Counted from the stretch's first letter, positions 1-6,664 are shown. The stretch is DNA of 13,545 nt from Actinomycetes bacterium (GCA_023389095.1 JAEWFB010000153.1:1-13545), one strand, 5' to 3'. The notes: generated from the sequence alone by a model not told the origin. Numbers and translations are program-made.

Positions 1-119
1 ACTGCAAGGACCGCAACTACATCACGAAGAAGAACCGTCGGAACAACCCCGACCGCCTCTCCTTCAACAAGTTCTGCCCGAAGTGCGGCAAGCACACGGA
101 GCACCGCGAGACCCGCTGA
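1..119 (+). CDS. rpmG: 50S ribosomal protein L33 (3' part)
   Basis: This is the C-terminal 38 residues of bacterial ribosomal protein L33, a small protein of the large subunit near the E site. Reading starts at base 3; the 5' end lies outside the window. The visible residues begin with Cys (probably the second Cys of an N-terminal CxxC) and include DRNYITKKNRRN, then CPKC followed by GKHTEHRETR, the conserved L33 ending. The cysteine pairs mark the zinc-binding (C+) form of L33. Family length is about 55 aa, so roughly the first 17 residues are missing. In actinobacteria rpmG commonly precedes the MaoC-like pair found here. A strong hairpin follows the stop codon, so the next genes probably have their own promoter. 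Confidence 0.96.
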   Translation, partial: CKDRNYITKKNRRNNPDRLSFNKFCPKCGKHTEHRETR

Positions 120-147
120 CGCGGACCCGCTCTACCCGCGTCGACTC

Positions 148-190
148 ACGACCGCTCCCTCGGCCACCGGCCGGGGGAGCGGTCGTCGTT
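148..190 (+). terminator. rpmG terminator hairpin
   Basis: A perfect 12-bp inverted repeat (148-159 with 175-186) encloses a 15-nt GC-rich loop and is followed by cgttgtcc, a weak T-containing tail. It sits 28 nt behind the rpmG stop, as expected for an intrinsic terminator in a high-GC genome. Confidence 0.8.
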
Positions 191-200
191 GTCCCCTCGA

Positions 201-206
201 TAGGCT
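201..206 (+). promoter_or_regulatory. -10 box for leaderless hadA-like transcript
   Basis: TAGGCT matches the TANNNT -10 consensus. Its last T is 7 nt before the A of the ATG at 213, so transcription would start at or next to the start codon. No Shine-Dalgarno sequence precedes that ATG. No convincing -35 is visible; that position lies in the 3' arm of the rpmG terminator. Confidence 0.5.
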
Positions 207-212
207 GCCCGC

Positions 213-659
213 ATGCCGGTGAACGCAGACTTCCAGGGCCGGGTCTACCCGCCCACCGAGACCTATCGCGTCAGCGCGGCCAAGATCCGCGAGTTCGCCG
301 AGGCGGTCGGGTCCGCCGACCCGGTCCACGTCGACGCCGAGGTCGCCCGGTCGCGGGGCTACGCCGACGTCATCGCACCGCCGACCTTCGCGGTCCTCAT
401 CGCCCAGCAGTGCGACGCGCAGCTGATCCGCGACCCCGAGGCCGGTATCGACTTCTCGCGCGTCGTCCACGGGGAGCAGCGCTTCACCCACCACCGGCCC
501 CTCACGGCCGGCGACGCCGTCGTGGGGACCCTCCACGTCGACACCGTGCGCGAGGCCGGCGGTCACGCCATGGTGACCACCCGCACCGAGCTGGCCACCG
601 AGGGCGGCGAGGCCGTCTGCACCGCCACGTCCACCATCGTCATCCGAGGAGCCGAGTGA
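213..659 (+). CDS. MaoC-like dehydratase, HadA-like (N-terminal MaoC family)
   Basis: This 148-aa protein has the single hot-dog fold of the FAS1-like/MaoC N-terminal dehydratase family, resembling mycobacterial HadA/HadC (Rv0635/Rv0637). In mycobacteria, HadA pairs with HadB to dehydrate (3R)-hydroxyacyl-ACP in FAS-II, HadA serving mainly as the acyl-chain-binding subunit. Visible features are Y18 to the helix KIREFAEAVG, the segment SADPVHVD (34-41), where the HadB-type Asp-x4-His dyad is absent, and APPTFAVLI. The ATG at 213 is chosen because it gives the usual length and has a -10-like box exactly where a leaderless transcript needs it. The gene overlaps its partner by ATGA. Since nothing else points to a mycolate producer, the substrate here is uncertain; an acyl-ACP or acyl-CoA dehydratase role is inference. 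Confidence 0.85.
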   Translation: MPVNADFQGRVYPPTETYRVSAAKIREFAEAVGSADPVHVDAEVARSRGYADVIAPPTFAVLIAQQCDAQLIRDPEAGIDFSRVVHGEQRFTHHRPLTAGDAVVGTLHVDTVREAGGHAMVTTRTELATEGGEAVCTATSTIVIRGAE

Positions 660-1102
660 TGAGCGGCGACACCACCACCGGCGTGCGCGCCCTGTCCTCC
701 GTGTCGGTCGGCGACGTCCTGCCCGCCCGCACCATCCACGTCGACCGCGCGCGTCTCGTCCAGTACGCCGGCGCCTCCCTCGACCGCAACCGCATCCACT
801 GGGACGAGCGGTTCGCCAAGGAGGTCGGCCTGCCCGACGTCATCGCCCACGGGATGTTCACCATGGGCTCGGCCGTCACCGTGGTCACCGACTGGGTGGG
901 CGATGCCGGCCGCGTCGTCGAGTACGGCGTCCGCTTCACCAAGCCCGTCGTCGTGCCGTACGAGACCGGTGCCGACATCGAGGTCTCGGGGGTCGTCAAG
1001 GCCGTCGACGCCGAGACCGGCCGCGTCACGGTCGAGCTGACCGCCACGTGCGGCGGGGAGAAGATCCTCGGTCGCGCCCTCGCCGTCGCCCGCCTCGACT
1101 GA
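659..1102 (+). CDS. MaoC family dehydratase, HadB-like (catalytic subunit)
   Basis: This 147-aa hot-dog protein belongs to the MaoC/hydratase-2 family and resembles mycobacterial HadB (Rv0636). The catalytic dyad is visible as D42-x4-H47 in SLDRNRIHWDE, followed by the hydratase helix GLPDVIAHGMFTMG (57-70). The start is ATG at 659, overlapping the upstream stop as ATGA, with a GAGGAG ribosome binding site at 646-651. Overlap and pairing with the HadA-like gene predict a heterodimer with this subunit supplying the active site. The likely reaction is reversible dehydration of a 3-hydroxyacyl thioester. In mycobacteria the complex makes mycolic acid precursors; related pairs also occur in non-mycolate actinobacteria, where the physiological substrate is not evident from sequence. 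murB follows after 11 nt, so the three genes are probably one transcript. Confidence 0.88.
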   Translation: MSGDTTTGVRALSSVSVGDVLPARTIHVDRARLVQYAGASLDRNRIHWDERFAKEVGLPDVIAHGMFTMGSAVTVVTDWVGDAGRVVEYGVRFTKPVVVPYETGADIEVSGVVKAVDAETGRVTVELTATCGGEKILGRALAVARLD

Positions 1103-1113
1103 GCAGGCCCACG

Positions 1114-2187
1114 GTGCGCGAGGAGCACGACGTCCCGCTGTCCGGGCTGACGACGATGCGGGTGGGTGGACCGGCGGCCCGCCTGGTCACCGTGACGACC
1201 ACCGACGAGCTCGTCGACGCCGTCCGTGAGGTCGACGACGCCGACGAGCCGCTCCTGCTGCTCTCCGGCGGTTCGAACCTCGTCGTGGCCGACGACGGGT
1301 TCGCCGGCACGGTCGTGCGGGTGGCGACCTCCGGCATCACCCCGGAGTCGGCCGACTGGTGCGGTGGAGCCGTCGTCCGGGTCGCCGCGGGGGAGGGATG
1401 GGACGACGTCGTCGACCACTTCGTCGGCGAGGGCTGGGCGGGGGTGGAGGCCCTGAGCGGCATCCCCGGGCTCACCGGCGCCACACCGGTGCAGAACGTC
1501 GGTGCGTACGGCCAGGACGTCTCCCAGACCATCTACCAGGTGCGTACGTGGGACCGCCGCGACCAGGTCGTGCGCACCTTCGCCAACGCCGACTGTGCCT
1601 TCACCTACCGGCACTCCCTCTTCAAGAGCACCGGCCGGTACGTCGTGCTCGACGTCGTCTTCCAGCTGGAGATCGCCGACCTGGCCCGTCCCGTCGCCTA
1701 CGCGGCGCTCGCGGAGGGCCTCGGCGTGGAGCTCGGCACGCGGGTGCCGCTGGCCGACGCCCGTGCCGCGGTGCTCGAGCAGCGCCGACGTCGCGGGATG
1801 GTCCTGGACGCCGACGACCCCGACACGTACTCGTGCGGGTCGTTCTTCACCAACCCGGTCCTGAGCCGCCACGAGTTCGACGACCTCGTCGAGCGCGTCG
1901 GCGAGCGGCTCGGCTACGAGGGACCGACGCCGCCACCCTTCGCCGAGCCCGACGGCCGGGTCAAGACCAGCGCCGCCTGGCTCATCGACCACGCCGGCTT
2001 CGCCAAGGGCTTCGGCCTGCCCGGCCCGGCGTCGCTGTCGACGAAGCACACGCTGGCCGTGACCAACCGGGGCGACGCGAGCACCAGCGAGGTGCTCGAC
2101 GTGGCCCGACGCGTGCGCGACGGCGTGCGCGAGGCGTTCGGGGTCACTCTCGTCAACGAGCCCGTGCTCGTCGGCGAGCGGCTCTAG
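1114..2187 (+). CDS. murB: UDP-N-acetylenolpyruvoylglucosamine reductase
   Basis: MurB reduces UDP-GlcNAc-enolpyruvate to UDP-MurNAc with NADPH and FAD, the second committed step of peptidoglycan synthesis in the cytoplasm. The 357-aa product has the FAD-binding motif LLSGGSNLVVAD (49-60), the family hallmark GIPGLTGATPVQNVGAYG (116-133), YRHSLFK (165-171), the catalytic SCGSFFTNP with proton-donating S243, the substrate-loop segment KTSAAWLIDHAGFAKGF, HTLAVTN, and the C-terminal catalytic glutamate E349 in VNEPVLVGE. The start is GTG at 1114, which begins the conserved N-terminus just before PLSGLTTMRVGG; an in-frame start further upstream would overlap hadB and add an Arg-rich stretch unlike MurB. 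Only a weak ribosome binding site (AGCAGG) is present, consistent with translational coupling 11 nt behind the hadB-like gene. Confidence 0.96.
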   Translation: MREEHDVPLSGLTTMRVGGPAARLVTVTTTDELVDAVREVDDADEPLLLLSGGSNLVVADDGFAGTVVRVATSGITPESADWCGGAVVRVAAGEGWDDVVDHFVGEGWAGVEALSGIPGLTGATPVQNVGAYGQDVSQTIYQVRTWDRRDQVVRTFANADCAFTYRHSLFKSTGRYVVLDVVFQLEIADLARPVAYAALAEGLGVELGTRVPLADARAAVLEQRRRRGMVLDADDPDTYSCGSFFTNPVLSRHEFDDLVERVGERLGYEGPTPPPFAEPDGRVKTSAAWLIDHAGFAKGFGLPGPASLSTKHTLAVTNRGDASTSEVLDVARRVRDGVREAFGVTLVNEPVLVGERL

Positions 2188-2273
2188 CCGACACGGTCCA
2201 CACGGTCCACACGGTCGACACGGCCGACACGGCCGACACGGCCGACGCGGTCGACGCGGCCGACGCGGTCGGG
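2188..2273. repeat. 9-bp tandem repeat, nine copies
   Basis: Immediately after the murB stop, a 9-bp unit of form ACGGYCSAC / GCGGYCGAC is repeated nine times in a row (2193-2273), with a partial copy at 2188-2192. The first copies read acggtccac, the middle ones acggccgac, and the last gcggtcgac, so the array changes gradually from end to end. It could be read as Arg-Val-Asp/Gly repeats on the - strand, but no gene supports that reading. It looks like a slippage-prone minisatellite in a convergent intergenic space. Confidence 0.9.
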
Positions 2274-2280
2274 AACGCGA

Positions 2281-2313
2281 ACGGCCCCGGGTCCCAGAGG
2301 GATCCGGAGCCGT
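2281..2313. terminator. Bidirectional terminator between murB and lipoprotein gene
   Basis: A 14-bp stem (2281-2294 with 2300-2313, one mismatch and one G-T pair) closes a 5-nt loop, cagag. It lies between the convergent ends of murB (+) and the lipoprotein gene (-), where it could stop transcription from both sides. No long T run follows on either strand, which is common in high-GC genomes. Confidence 0.7.
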
Positions 2314-2335
2314 CGGCTGCGGTGGCGGCCGTCTC

Positions 2336-3013
2336 TCAACGCGTCAGCTGCACCCAGAAGTTGTGGGCGTCGATCTTCTTGTCCGTCGTGCTGACCTGGT
2401 AGGCCGGACGGTTGAAGGCCAGGCGGAGCGAGGTCGTCGTGCCGCGGTTCACCTTGAAGAAGACCCAGCCGGACCCGGTCCCGCCGCGGTCCACCTTCGT
2501 GAGCGGAGCGGCCTGCCACCGCTGCGAGAACTCGGCCGTCGGCGAGACGGTCTGGTTCGGGCTGGTCGCGACCAGGGTCAGCATCGAGGGGTCGACGGAG
2601 GCGGAGTAGCGGTCGCCGGCCTGCACCCGAACCCGCACGCCGACGATCTCGAACTCCTGGGAGGCGACCGGGTTTCCCGCGGGCCAGGTGAGGTTGCGGG
2701 CCACGCGGGTCGCCGTGATGACGTGCCCCAGCGTCGGGTCCTTGATGACGGCGTTCGTGTCGACGTACGTGGTCTGCGCCGGGGCGGTGCTCGTGGTGGC
2801 CTCGGTCGACCCGGAGGCGCTCGACGTGGCCGACGAGGTCGGGGGCGTCGTTCCGGCGGTCGAGCCGGCGGTCGGGTCGGCCGTCACCGAGGCCTCGCTG
2901 CTGCAGGCGGCGAGGGCGAGGACGGGGGCGGCCAGACCCACGACGGCGAGGCGTCGCAGCCGGGCGCCCGAGGCGGTCTGGGGGCGTGCGGGGGCGGGGG
3001 TCTGCGTCTTCAT
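2336..3013 (-). CDS. Secreted lipoprotein with DUF4352-like domain
   Basis: This 225-aa protein has an N-terminal lipoprotein signal: basic residues to R21, a hydrophobic stretch AVVGLAAPVLALAAC, and the lipobox LAAC with lipidated C37. A Ser/Thr/Ala-rich linker of about 50 residues follows, then a beta-rich domain of about 130 residues containing FEIVGVRVRVQAGDRYSA, TLVATSPNQTV and GTGSGWVFFKV. This pattern resembles the DUF4352 immunoglobulin-like fold common in actinobacterial surface lipoproteins. No catalytic residues are apparent; the function is unknown and a binding role is only a guess. I chose ATG at 3013 because GGGGAG directly precedes it, although the spacing is very short; an upstream in-frame TTG (3052) would add 13 residues with no better site. 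The gene converges on murB. Confidence 0.8.
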   Translation of the reverse strand: MKTQTPAPARPQTASGARLRRLAVVGLAAPVLALAACSSEASVTADPTAGSTAGTTPPTSSATSSASGSTEATTSTAPAQTTYVDTNAVIKDPTLGHVITATRVARNLTWPAGNPVASQEFEIVGVRVRVQAGDRYSASVDPSMLTLVATSPNQTVSPTAEFSQRWQAAPLTKVDRGGTGSGWVFFKVNRGTTTSLRLAFNRPAYQVSTTDKKIDAHNFWVQLTR

Positions 3014-3022
3014 CTCCCCGAC

Positions 3023-3052
3023 AGCATGACTGCGCGCCCCGGCCCCGGGCAA
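3023..3052 (-). promoter_or_regulatory. Possible promoter of lipoprotein gene
   Basis: On the - strand, TTGCCC (3052-3047) and CATGCT (3028-3023) are separated by 18 nt and lie just before the ATG at 3013. The -35 is fair and the -10 lacks the usual first T. Transcription would start a few bases before the ATG. This is the best candidate in the gap, but weak. Confidence 0.3.
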
Positions 3053-3160
3053 ACTCGTCCCGCCTCCCCGACCCGGGTGAGGGGGGCCGAGACGCGTGCC
3101 CGAGCGCCCGGGTCGTCACGGTCTGGGCCGGTCTGGGGTGTGGCGGGCATCACTGCGGGC

Positions 3161-4222
3161 TCACGCCGGGGCCACGGCCGGCTCGTCCCGGGCGCGGTCG
3201 GCGGTGTCGAGCCACGCGGTGACGTCGTCGAGCGCCTGCTTGCGCACCCGTTCCGGGGCGAGGCTGCCCTCGATCGAGCCCCGGGCGAGGCCGGCCAGGC
3301 CGGCATCGTCGAAGCCGAGAGCGCGGGCGGCAGCGTACTGGGCGGCGAGCCGTGAGCCGAACAACAGGGGGTCGTCGGCGCCGAGCGCGACGCGCACCCC
3401 GGCCTCGACGATCTGCCGCAGGGGCACGTCGCCCGGGTCGGCGTAGACCCCGAGGGCCACGTTGCTGCCCGGGCACACCTCGAGCGTCACGCCCGCCTCG
3501 GCGACGGCGTCGAGCACCTGGGGGTCCTCGACGCACCGCACGCCGTGGCCGATCCGGTCGGGGGACAGCGACTCGAGGGTCTCCATGACGGCCTGCGCGC
3601 CCAGGAGCTCGCCACCGTGCGGCACGAGCGCGAGACCGGCCCGGCGGGCGATCTCGAAGGCGTGCGCGAAGTCCGGGGTGCTCCCGCGGCGCTCGTCGTT
3701 GCTCAGGCCGAACCCGACCACGTCGCCCGCCTCGTCACCGGCGTACCGCGCGGCCAGGCGCGCCAGCGTGCGGGCCTCGAGCGGGTGGCGCATCCGGCTC
3801 GCCGCGACGACGACCCCGACGCCGATGCGGCCCTGCGCCGACACCTCCCGGGCCTCGTCGAGGACGATCTCTAGGGCCGGGGTGATGCCGCCGACGAACG
3901 GCGCGTACGACGTCGGGTCGACCTGGATCTCGAGCCAGCGCGAGCCCTCGTCCGCGTCGTCCTCGGCGGCCTCGCGCACGATCCGGCGCATGTCCTCCTC
4001 GTCCCGCACGCAGCTGCGGGCGGCGTCGTAGAGGCGTTGGAAGCGGAACCACCCGCGCTCGTCGGTGGCTCGGGCCAGGCGCGGCGGCCAGTGCCCGACG
4101 AGCGCGTCGGGCAGGCGCATCCCGTGCCGCTCGGCGAGGTCACGCACCGTCTCGACGCGCATCGACCCGGTGAAGTGCAGGTGGAGGTGGGCCTTGGGCA
4201 GGGCCTGCACGTCGCGCGTCAT
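3161..4222 (-). CDS. add: Adenosine deaminase family hydrolase (variant metal site)
   Basis: This 353-aa zinc hydrolase belongs to the adenosine/AMP deaminase family, whose members convert adenosine to inosine in purine salvage. Zinc ligands and catalytic residues are in place: H14 and H16 in AHLHLHFTGS, H202 and E205 in VPHGGE, H226 in RIGHG, and D283/D284 in ALGADDP; CPGSNVALGV (250-259) also matches the family. The usual HLDGS is HFTGS here, so Asp, which in mouse ADA contacts the ribose 5'-OH, is replaced by T18, and HAGE is HGGE. This form recurs, as I recall, in actinobacterial proteins annotated as Add. Substrate could be adenosine or a related aminopurine. The ATG at 4222 is chosen for the typical N-terminus (LPKAHLHLH); ATG 4234 would add four residues. 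Neither has a well-spaced ribosome binding site. Confidence 0.85.
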   Translation of the reverse strand: MTRDVQALPKAHLHLHFTGSMRVETVRDLAERHGMRLPDALVGHWPPRLARATDERGWFRFQRLYDAARSCVRDEEDMRRIVREAAEDDADEGSRWLEIQVDPTSYAPFVGGITPALEIVLDEAREVSAQGRIGVGVVVAASRMRHPLEARTLARLAARYAGDEAGDVVGFGLSNDERRGSTPDFAHAFEIARRAGLALVPHGGELLGAQAVMETLESLSPDRIGHGVRCVEDPQVLDAVAEAGVTLEVCPGSNVALGVYADPGDVPLRQIVEAGVRVALGADDPLLFGSRLAAQYAAARALGFDDAGLAGLARGSIEGSLAPERVRKQALDDVTAWLDTADRARDEPAVAPA

Positions 4223-4262
4223 GGCCGACAGCATCCCACCCCCGTGCCGGCCGCAACCGACA

Positions 4263-4323
4263 CGGCCCGGCACGCTGCGCGCGTGCCGGGCCGGGTGGTG
4301 GTGGGTGGGCCTGGGCGAGGCCC
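4263..4323 (-). terminator. Terminator hairpins behind DUF5709 gene
   Basis: On the - strand, a 6-bp hairpin (4318-4323 with 4307-4312, loop of 5) directly follows the DUF5709 stop. A perfect 13-bp hairpin comes next (4281-4293 with 4263-4275, 5-nt loop), followed on that strand by tgtcggttg. The second is a good intrinsic terminator candidate separating the aminotransferase unit from the deaminase gene. Confidence 0.75.
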
Positions 4324-4335
4324 GGTCCGCAGCCT

Positions 4336-4857
4336 TCAGCGGTCCTCGGGCTCGTCGGCGATCTCGTCGACGACGTGCATCGCCGCCTCCTCGGCCGACG
4401 CGCCGGCCCCGTCGACGCCGACGTCGCGGCCCCAGGCCTGCTTCTCGTCGTCCTCGTGCGCCCCCTCGTCGTCGGCGACGAGCCGGCCGGCGCGCTCGTC
4501 GCCGACCTCGTTGTCGCCGAGCCAGTCGTCCTCGGCCGCGATGGAGTCGGGGTCGTCGCCGCCGACGCGCTCCTGCTCGAGGCCGCTCTCGTCGTCGGGG
4601 CGACCGTAGGCCGAGTTGGGGTCGGGCACCTCCTGGAGGATCCGCTCGTCGATCGTCTCGTCCTCGGACTCCTCGCGCGCGGTCGTACCGTGCGCGGTGA
4701 CGCCCTGGGGCCGGTCGTTCGGGGAGTAGCCGCGGTCGAGGACGTCCTCGAGGTCGCCGTCCGCGAGGGTGTCCTCGGGCTGGAGCTGGTCCTCGTCGTC
4801 GACGCTGTAGCTCGTCAGGTCGTCCTCGATGTTCTCGTTCGGCTCGATGCCGCTCAT
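4336..4857 (-). CDS. DUF5709 family acidic protein
   Basis: This 173-aa protein is dominated by Asp and Glu and lacks a signal peptide or membrane segment. It matches my memory of the actinobacterial DUF5709 family: LEDVLDRGYSPNDRPQGV near residues 36-53, GTTAREE, a central variable acidic part, and the conserved tail EVGDERAGRLVADDEGAHED followed by GVDGAGASAEEAAMHVV. No enzymatic motif is visible, and it is probably largely disordered. The function is unknown. ATG at 4857 has an excellent AAGGAG site 7 nt upstream, and its ATG overlaps the aminotransferase stop as ATGA, so the two are co-transcribed and probably translationally coupled. Confidence 0.85.
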   Translation of the reverse strand: MSGIEPNENIEDDLTSYSVDDEDQLQPEDTLADGDLEDVLDRGYSPNDRPQGVTAHGTTAREESEDETIDERILQEVPDPNSAYGRPDDESGLEQERVGGDDPDSIAAEDDWLGDNEVGDERAGRLVADDEGAHEDDEKQAWGRDVGVDGAGASAEEAAMHVVDEIADEPEDR

Positions 4858-6218
4858 CGTGCTGCTCCTTCGGTCGTCTCGGCCGCGGCGCCGGCGGCGG
4901 CGCCCTCGCCACCTGCCCCTACCCCGGTACCGCGTCCGCGCGTCACGGACTCGGCAGCGGCGAGGGCGACGCAGGTGGCGACCCCGGCCATCGCGGTGCG
5001 GACGTCGTCGAGGGTCGGGAAGGTCGGGGCGAGGCGGATGTTGCGGTCGCGCGGGTCCTTTCCGTGGGGGAAGGAGGCACCGGCCGGGGTCAGGGCGATG
5101 CCGGCGGCCTTGGCCAGCTCGACGACGCGCGAGGCGGTGCCGTCGAGGACGTCGAGGTTGACGAAGTAGCCGCCGGTGGGGTGGCTCCACGTGGCCACCT
5201 CGAGGCCGGCGAGGCCCGCCGTCAGCGCCTCGTCGACGGCGGCGAACTTCGGGGCGATGATCTCGCGGTGCTTGCGCATGTGCGCCCGGACGCCCTCGGC
5301 GTCGCCGAAGAACTCGACGTGGCGCAGGTGGTTCACCTTGTCCGGGCCGATCGAGGCCATCGACAGGTGCTTGAGGTACCAGGCGACGTTGGCCTGGCTC
5401 GCGGCGAGGACGGACACCCCGGCACCGGCGTAGGTGATCTTCGAGGTCGAGGCGAACATGACCGGACGGTTCGGGTTCCCCGACGCGGCGGCGAGGGTCA
5501 GGATGTCGGCGCTCTTGGCCTCGTGCTCGGTCAGGTGGTGGAAGGCGTACGCGTTGTCCCAGAAGATCGTGAAGTCGGGCGCCGCGGTCGGCATGGCCGC
5601 GAGGCGTGCGGCGATCTCCTGCGACACGACCGCGCCGGTCGGGTTCGCATAGGTGGGCACGATCCAGATGCCCTTGACGCTCGGGTCGTCCTTGACGAGC
5701 GCCTCGACGGCGCCCATGTCGGGCCCGTCGTCGTGCATGTCGACGGTCACCATCTCGATGCCCAGCTCGGCCAGCATCGAGAAGTGACGGTCGTAGCCGG
5801 GCACCGGGCAGACGAACGTCACGGCCGGCTCCTGCGACCACGGACGCGGAGAGTCGACGCCGCCGAAGAGGAGCAGGTCGACGACGGTCGTGTACATCAT
5901 CGTCAGGCTGGAGTTGCCCCCGGCGACGACCTGCGACGGCTCGACGCCGAGCAGCTCGGCGAAGAGCTCGCGCAGCTCGGGCAGGCCCTCGAGCCCGCCG
6001 TAGTTGCGGACGTCGACGCCGGCGCGGTCCCTGGTGGTCGTCGGCAGGCGCAGCAGCCCGTCGGACAGGTCGAGCTGCGCGCTCGAGGGCTTGCCGCGCG
6101 TCAGGTCGAGCTTGAGGGCGCGACCCTCGAGGGCGGCGTACGCGGCCTGCTGCTCCGTGAGGAAGGCGGCGAGGTCGTCGTCGGACAGGGACGCGAGGGG
6201 GCTGCGCGAGTTCGTCAC
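4854..6218 (-). CDS. aspT: Class Ic aspartate aminotransferase (Rv3722c/AspT-like)
   Basis: This PLP-dependent enzyme of aminotransferase subclass Ic closely resembles M. tuberculosis Rv3722c and C. glutamicum AspT, which exchange amino groups between aspartate and 2-oxoglutarate in central nitrogen metabolism. Motifs along the 454 aa are LDLTRGKPSS (37-46), RNYGGLEGLPELR, GGNSSLTMMY, CPVPGYDRHFSM, PTYANPTG, FWDNAYAFHHL, the PLP lysine K260 in FASTSKITYAGAGV, IGPDKVNHLRH, and the carboxylate-binding Arg region NIRLAPTFPT. GTG at 6218 is preferred: it gives the usual N-terminus before LASLSDDDLAAF and has AGGA 8 nt upstream, whereas reading further upstream runs into the 24-bp repeats. The last 25 or so residues are a Gly/Ala/Glu-rich low-complexity tail that houses the ribosome binding site of the overlapping DUF5709 gene. 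Confidence 0.92.
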   Translation of the reverse strand: MTNSRSPLASLSDDDLAAFLTEQQAAYAALEGRALKLDLTRGKPSSAQLDLSDGLLRLPTTTRDRAGVDVRNYGGLEGLPELRELFAELLGVEPSQVVAGGNSSLTMMYTTVVDLLLFGGVDSPRPWSQEPAVTFVCPVPGYDRHFSMLAELGIEMVTVDMHDDGPDMGAVEALVKDDPSVKGIWIVPTYANPTGAVVSQEIAARLAAMPTAAPDFTIFWDNAYAFHHLTEHEAKSADILTLAAASGNPNRPVMFASTSKITYAGAGVSVLAASQANVAWYLKHLSMASIGPDKVNHLRHVEFFGDAEGVRAHMRKHREIIAPKFAAVDEALTAGLAGLEVATWSHPTGGYFVNLDVLDGTASRVVELAKAAGIALTPAGASFPHGKDPRDRNIRLAPTFPTLDDVRTAMAGVATCVALAAAESVTRGRGTGVGAGGEGAAAGAAAETTEGAAR

Positions 6219-6270
6219 GCACTCGATCCTGCCACCGCCTCGCGTCGGTGGGCAGGCCGGTCCGCATGCC

Positions 6271-6342
6271 GGTGGGGCCGGCACCGGGGTCGCGGGTGGG
6301 GCCGGCACCGGGGTCGCGGGTGGGGCCGGCGCTGGTGTCGTG
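6271..6342. repeat. 24-bp tandem repeat, three copies
   Basis: The unit beginning ggtggggccggcaccggggt occurs twice without change (6271-6294, 6295-6318) and a third time with changes in its second half (6319-6342). A degenerate copy may occupy 6247-6270. The array sits in the divergent space between the aminotransferase start and the tRNA-Trp promoter. Because 24 is a multiple of three, it yields repeat peptides in several frames, but no frame has gene support. Confidence 0.9.
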
Positions 6343-6386
6343 ACGGGCGACCTGCGAGGATGGCGGACGGCGCTCGTGACGGCCGG

Positions 6387-6416
6387 TTCGCATCGGGCGG
6401 ATCCGTCCCGTATGAT
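6387..6416 (+). promoter_or_regulatory. Sigma70-type promoter of tRNA-Trp (and probably secE onward)
   Basis: TTCGCA (6387-6392) and TATGAT (6411-6416) are separated by 18 nt. The -10 is 5 of 6 with the TATAAT consensus, one of the clearest in the window. Transcription would begin near 6423, about 67 nt before the tRNA, leaving a 5' leader for RNase P to remove. No terminator separates the tRNA from secE, so read-through into secE and nusG is plausible. Confidence 0.75.
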
Positions 6417-6489
6417 CGTCGCTCGGACGGCTGACGCTGGCCATGCTGACGCATGCCGTCCCGCCGCGGTCTCCCAACGACCGTGGCGA

Positions 6490-6562
6490 AGGGCAATAGC
6501 TCAATTGGTAGAGCACTGGTCTCCAAAACCAGCGGTTGGGGGTTCGAGTCCCTCTTGCCCTG
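6490..6562 (+). tRNA. trnW: tRNA-Trp (anticodon CCA)
   Basis: The 73-nt cloverleaf is complete: acceptor stem AGGGCAA (6490-6496) with TTGCCCT (6555-6561), discriminator G6562, D arm with AGCTCAATTGGTAGAGC, anticodon stem CTGGT/ACCAG (6516-6520 with 6528-6532), loop CTCCAAA with CCA at 6523-6525, and T arm with GGTTCGAGTCC. The 3' CCA is not encoded. tRNA-Trp just before secE is a widely conserved bacterial arrangement. Confidence 0.98.
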
Positions 6563-6664
6563 CGCATCCCAGTGATGTGGTCGTCGTGCAAGGCGGCACG
6601 CGGCTCCTGTCCCGGTCCACCGGGGCCTGTCGCGGGCCGGTTTCCCAGGCAGAAAGTAGGAATC

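Noticed and set aside
2184..3119. 311-codon - strand frame ending in Arg-Val-Asp/Gly repeats from the 9-bp array
   Set aside because: Shadow of the lipoprotein gene; no plausible start or domain, and the repeat part is just the minisatellite read through.
3119..3138. Tandem 10-bp direct repeat (cggtctgggc/g) between the deaminase and lipoprotein genes
   Set aside because: Only two copies and no flanking symmetry; could be an operator but there is no supporting evidence. No clear terminator was found in this gap either.
4223..4912. N-terminal extension of the deaminase frame up to 4912
   Set aside because: The added part is Arg/Pro/Gly-rich, crosses the terminator hairpin and the DUF5709 gene, and the family N-terminus begins at 4222.
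6464..6486. 7-bp hairpin (one G-T pair) just before tRNA-Trp
   Set aside because: May form in the pre-tRNA leader, but too short and common in this base composition to call an attenuator or T-box.
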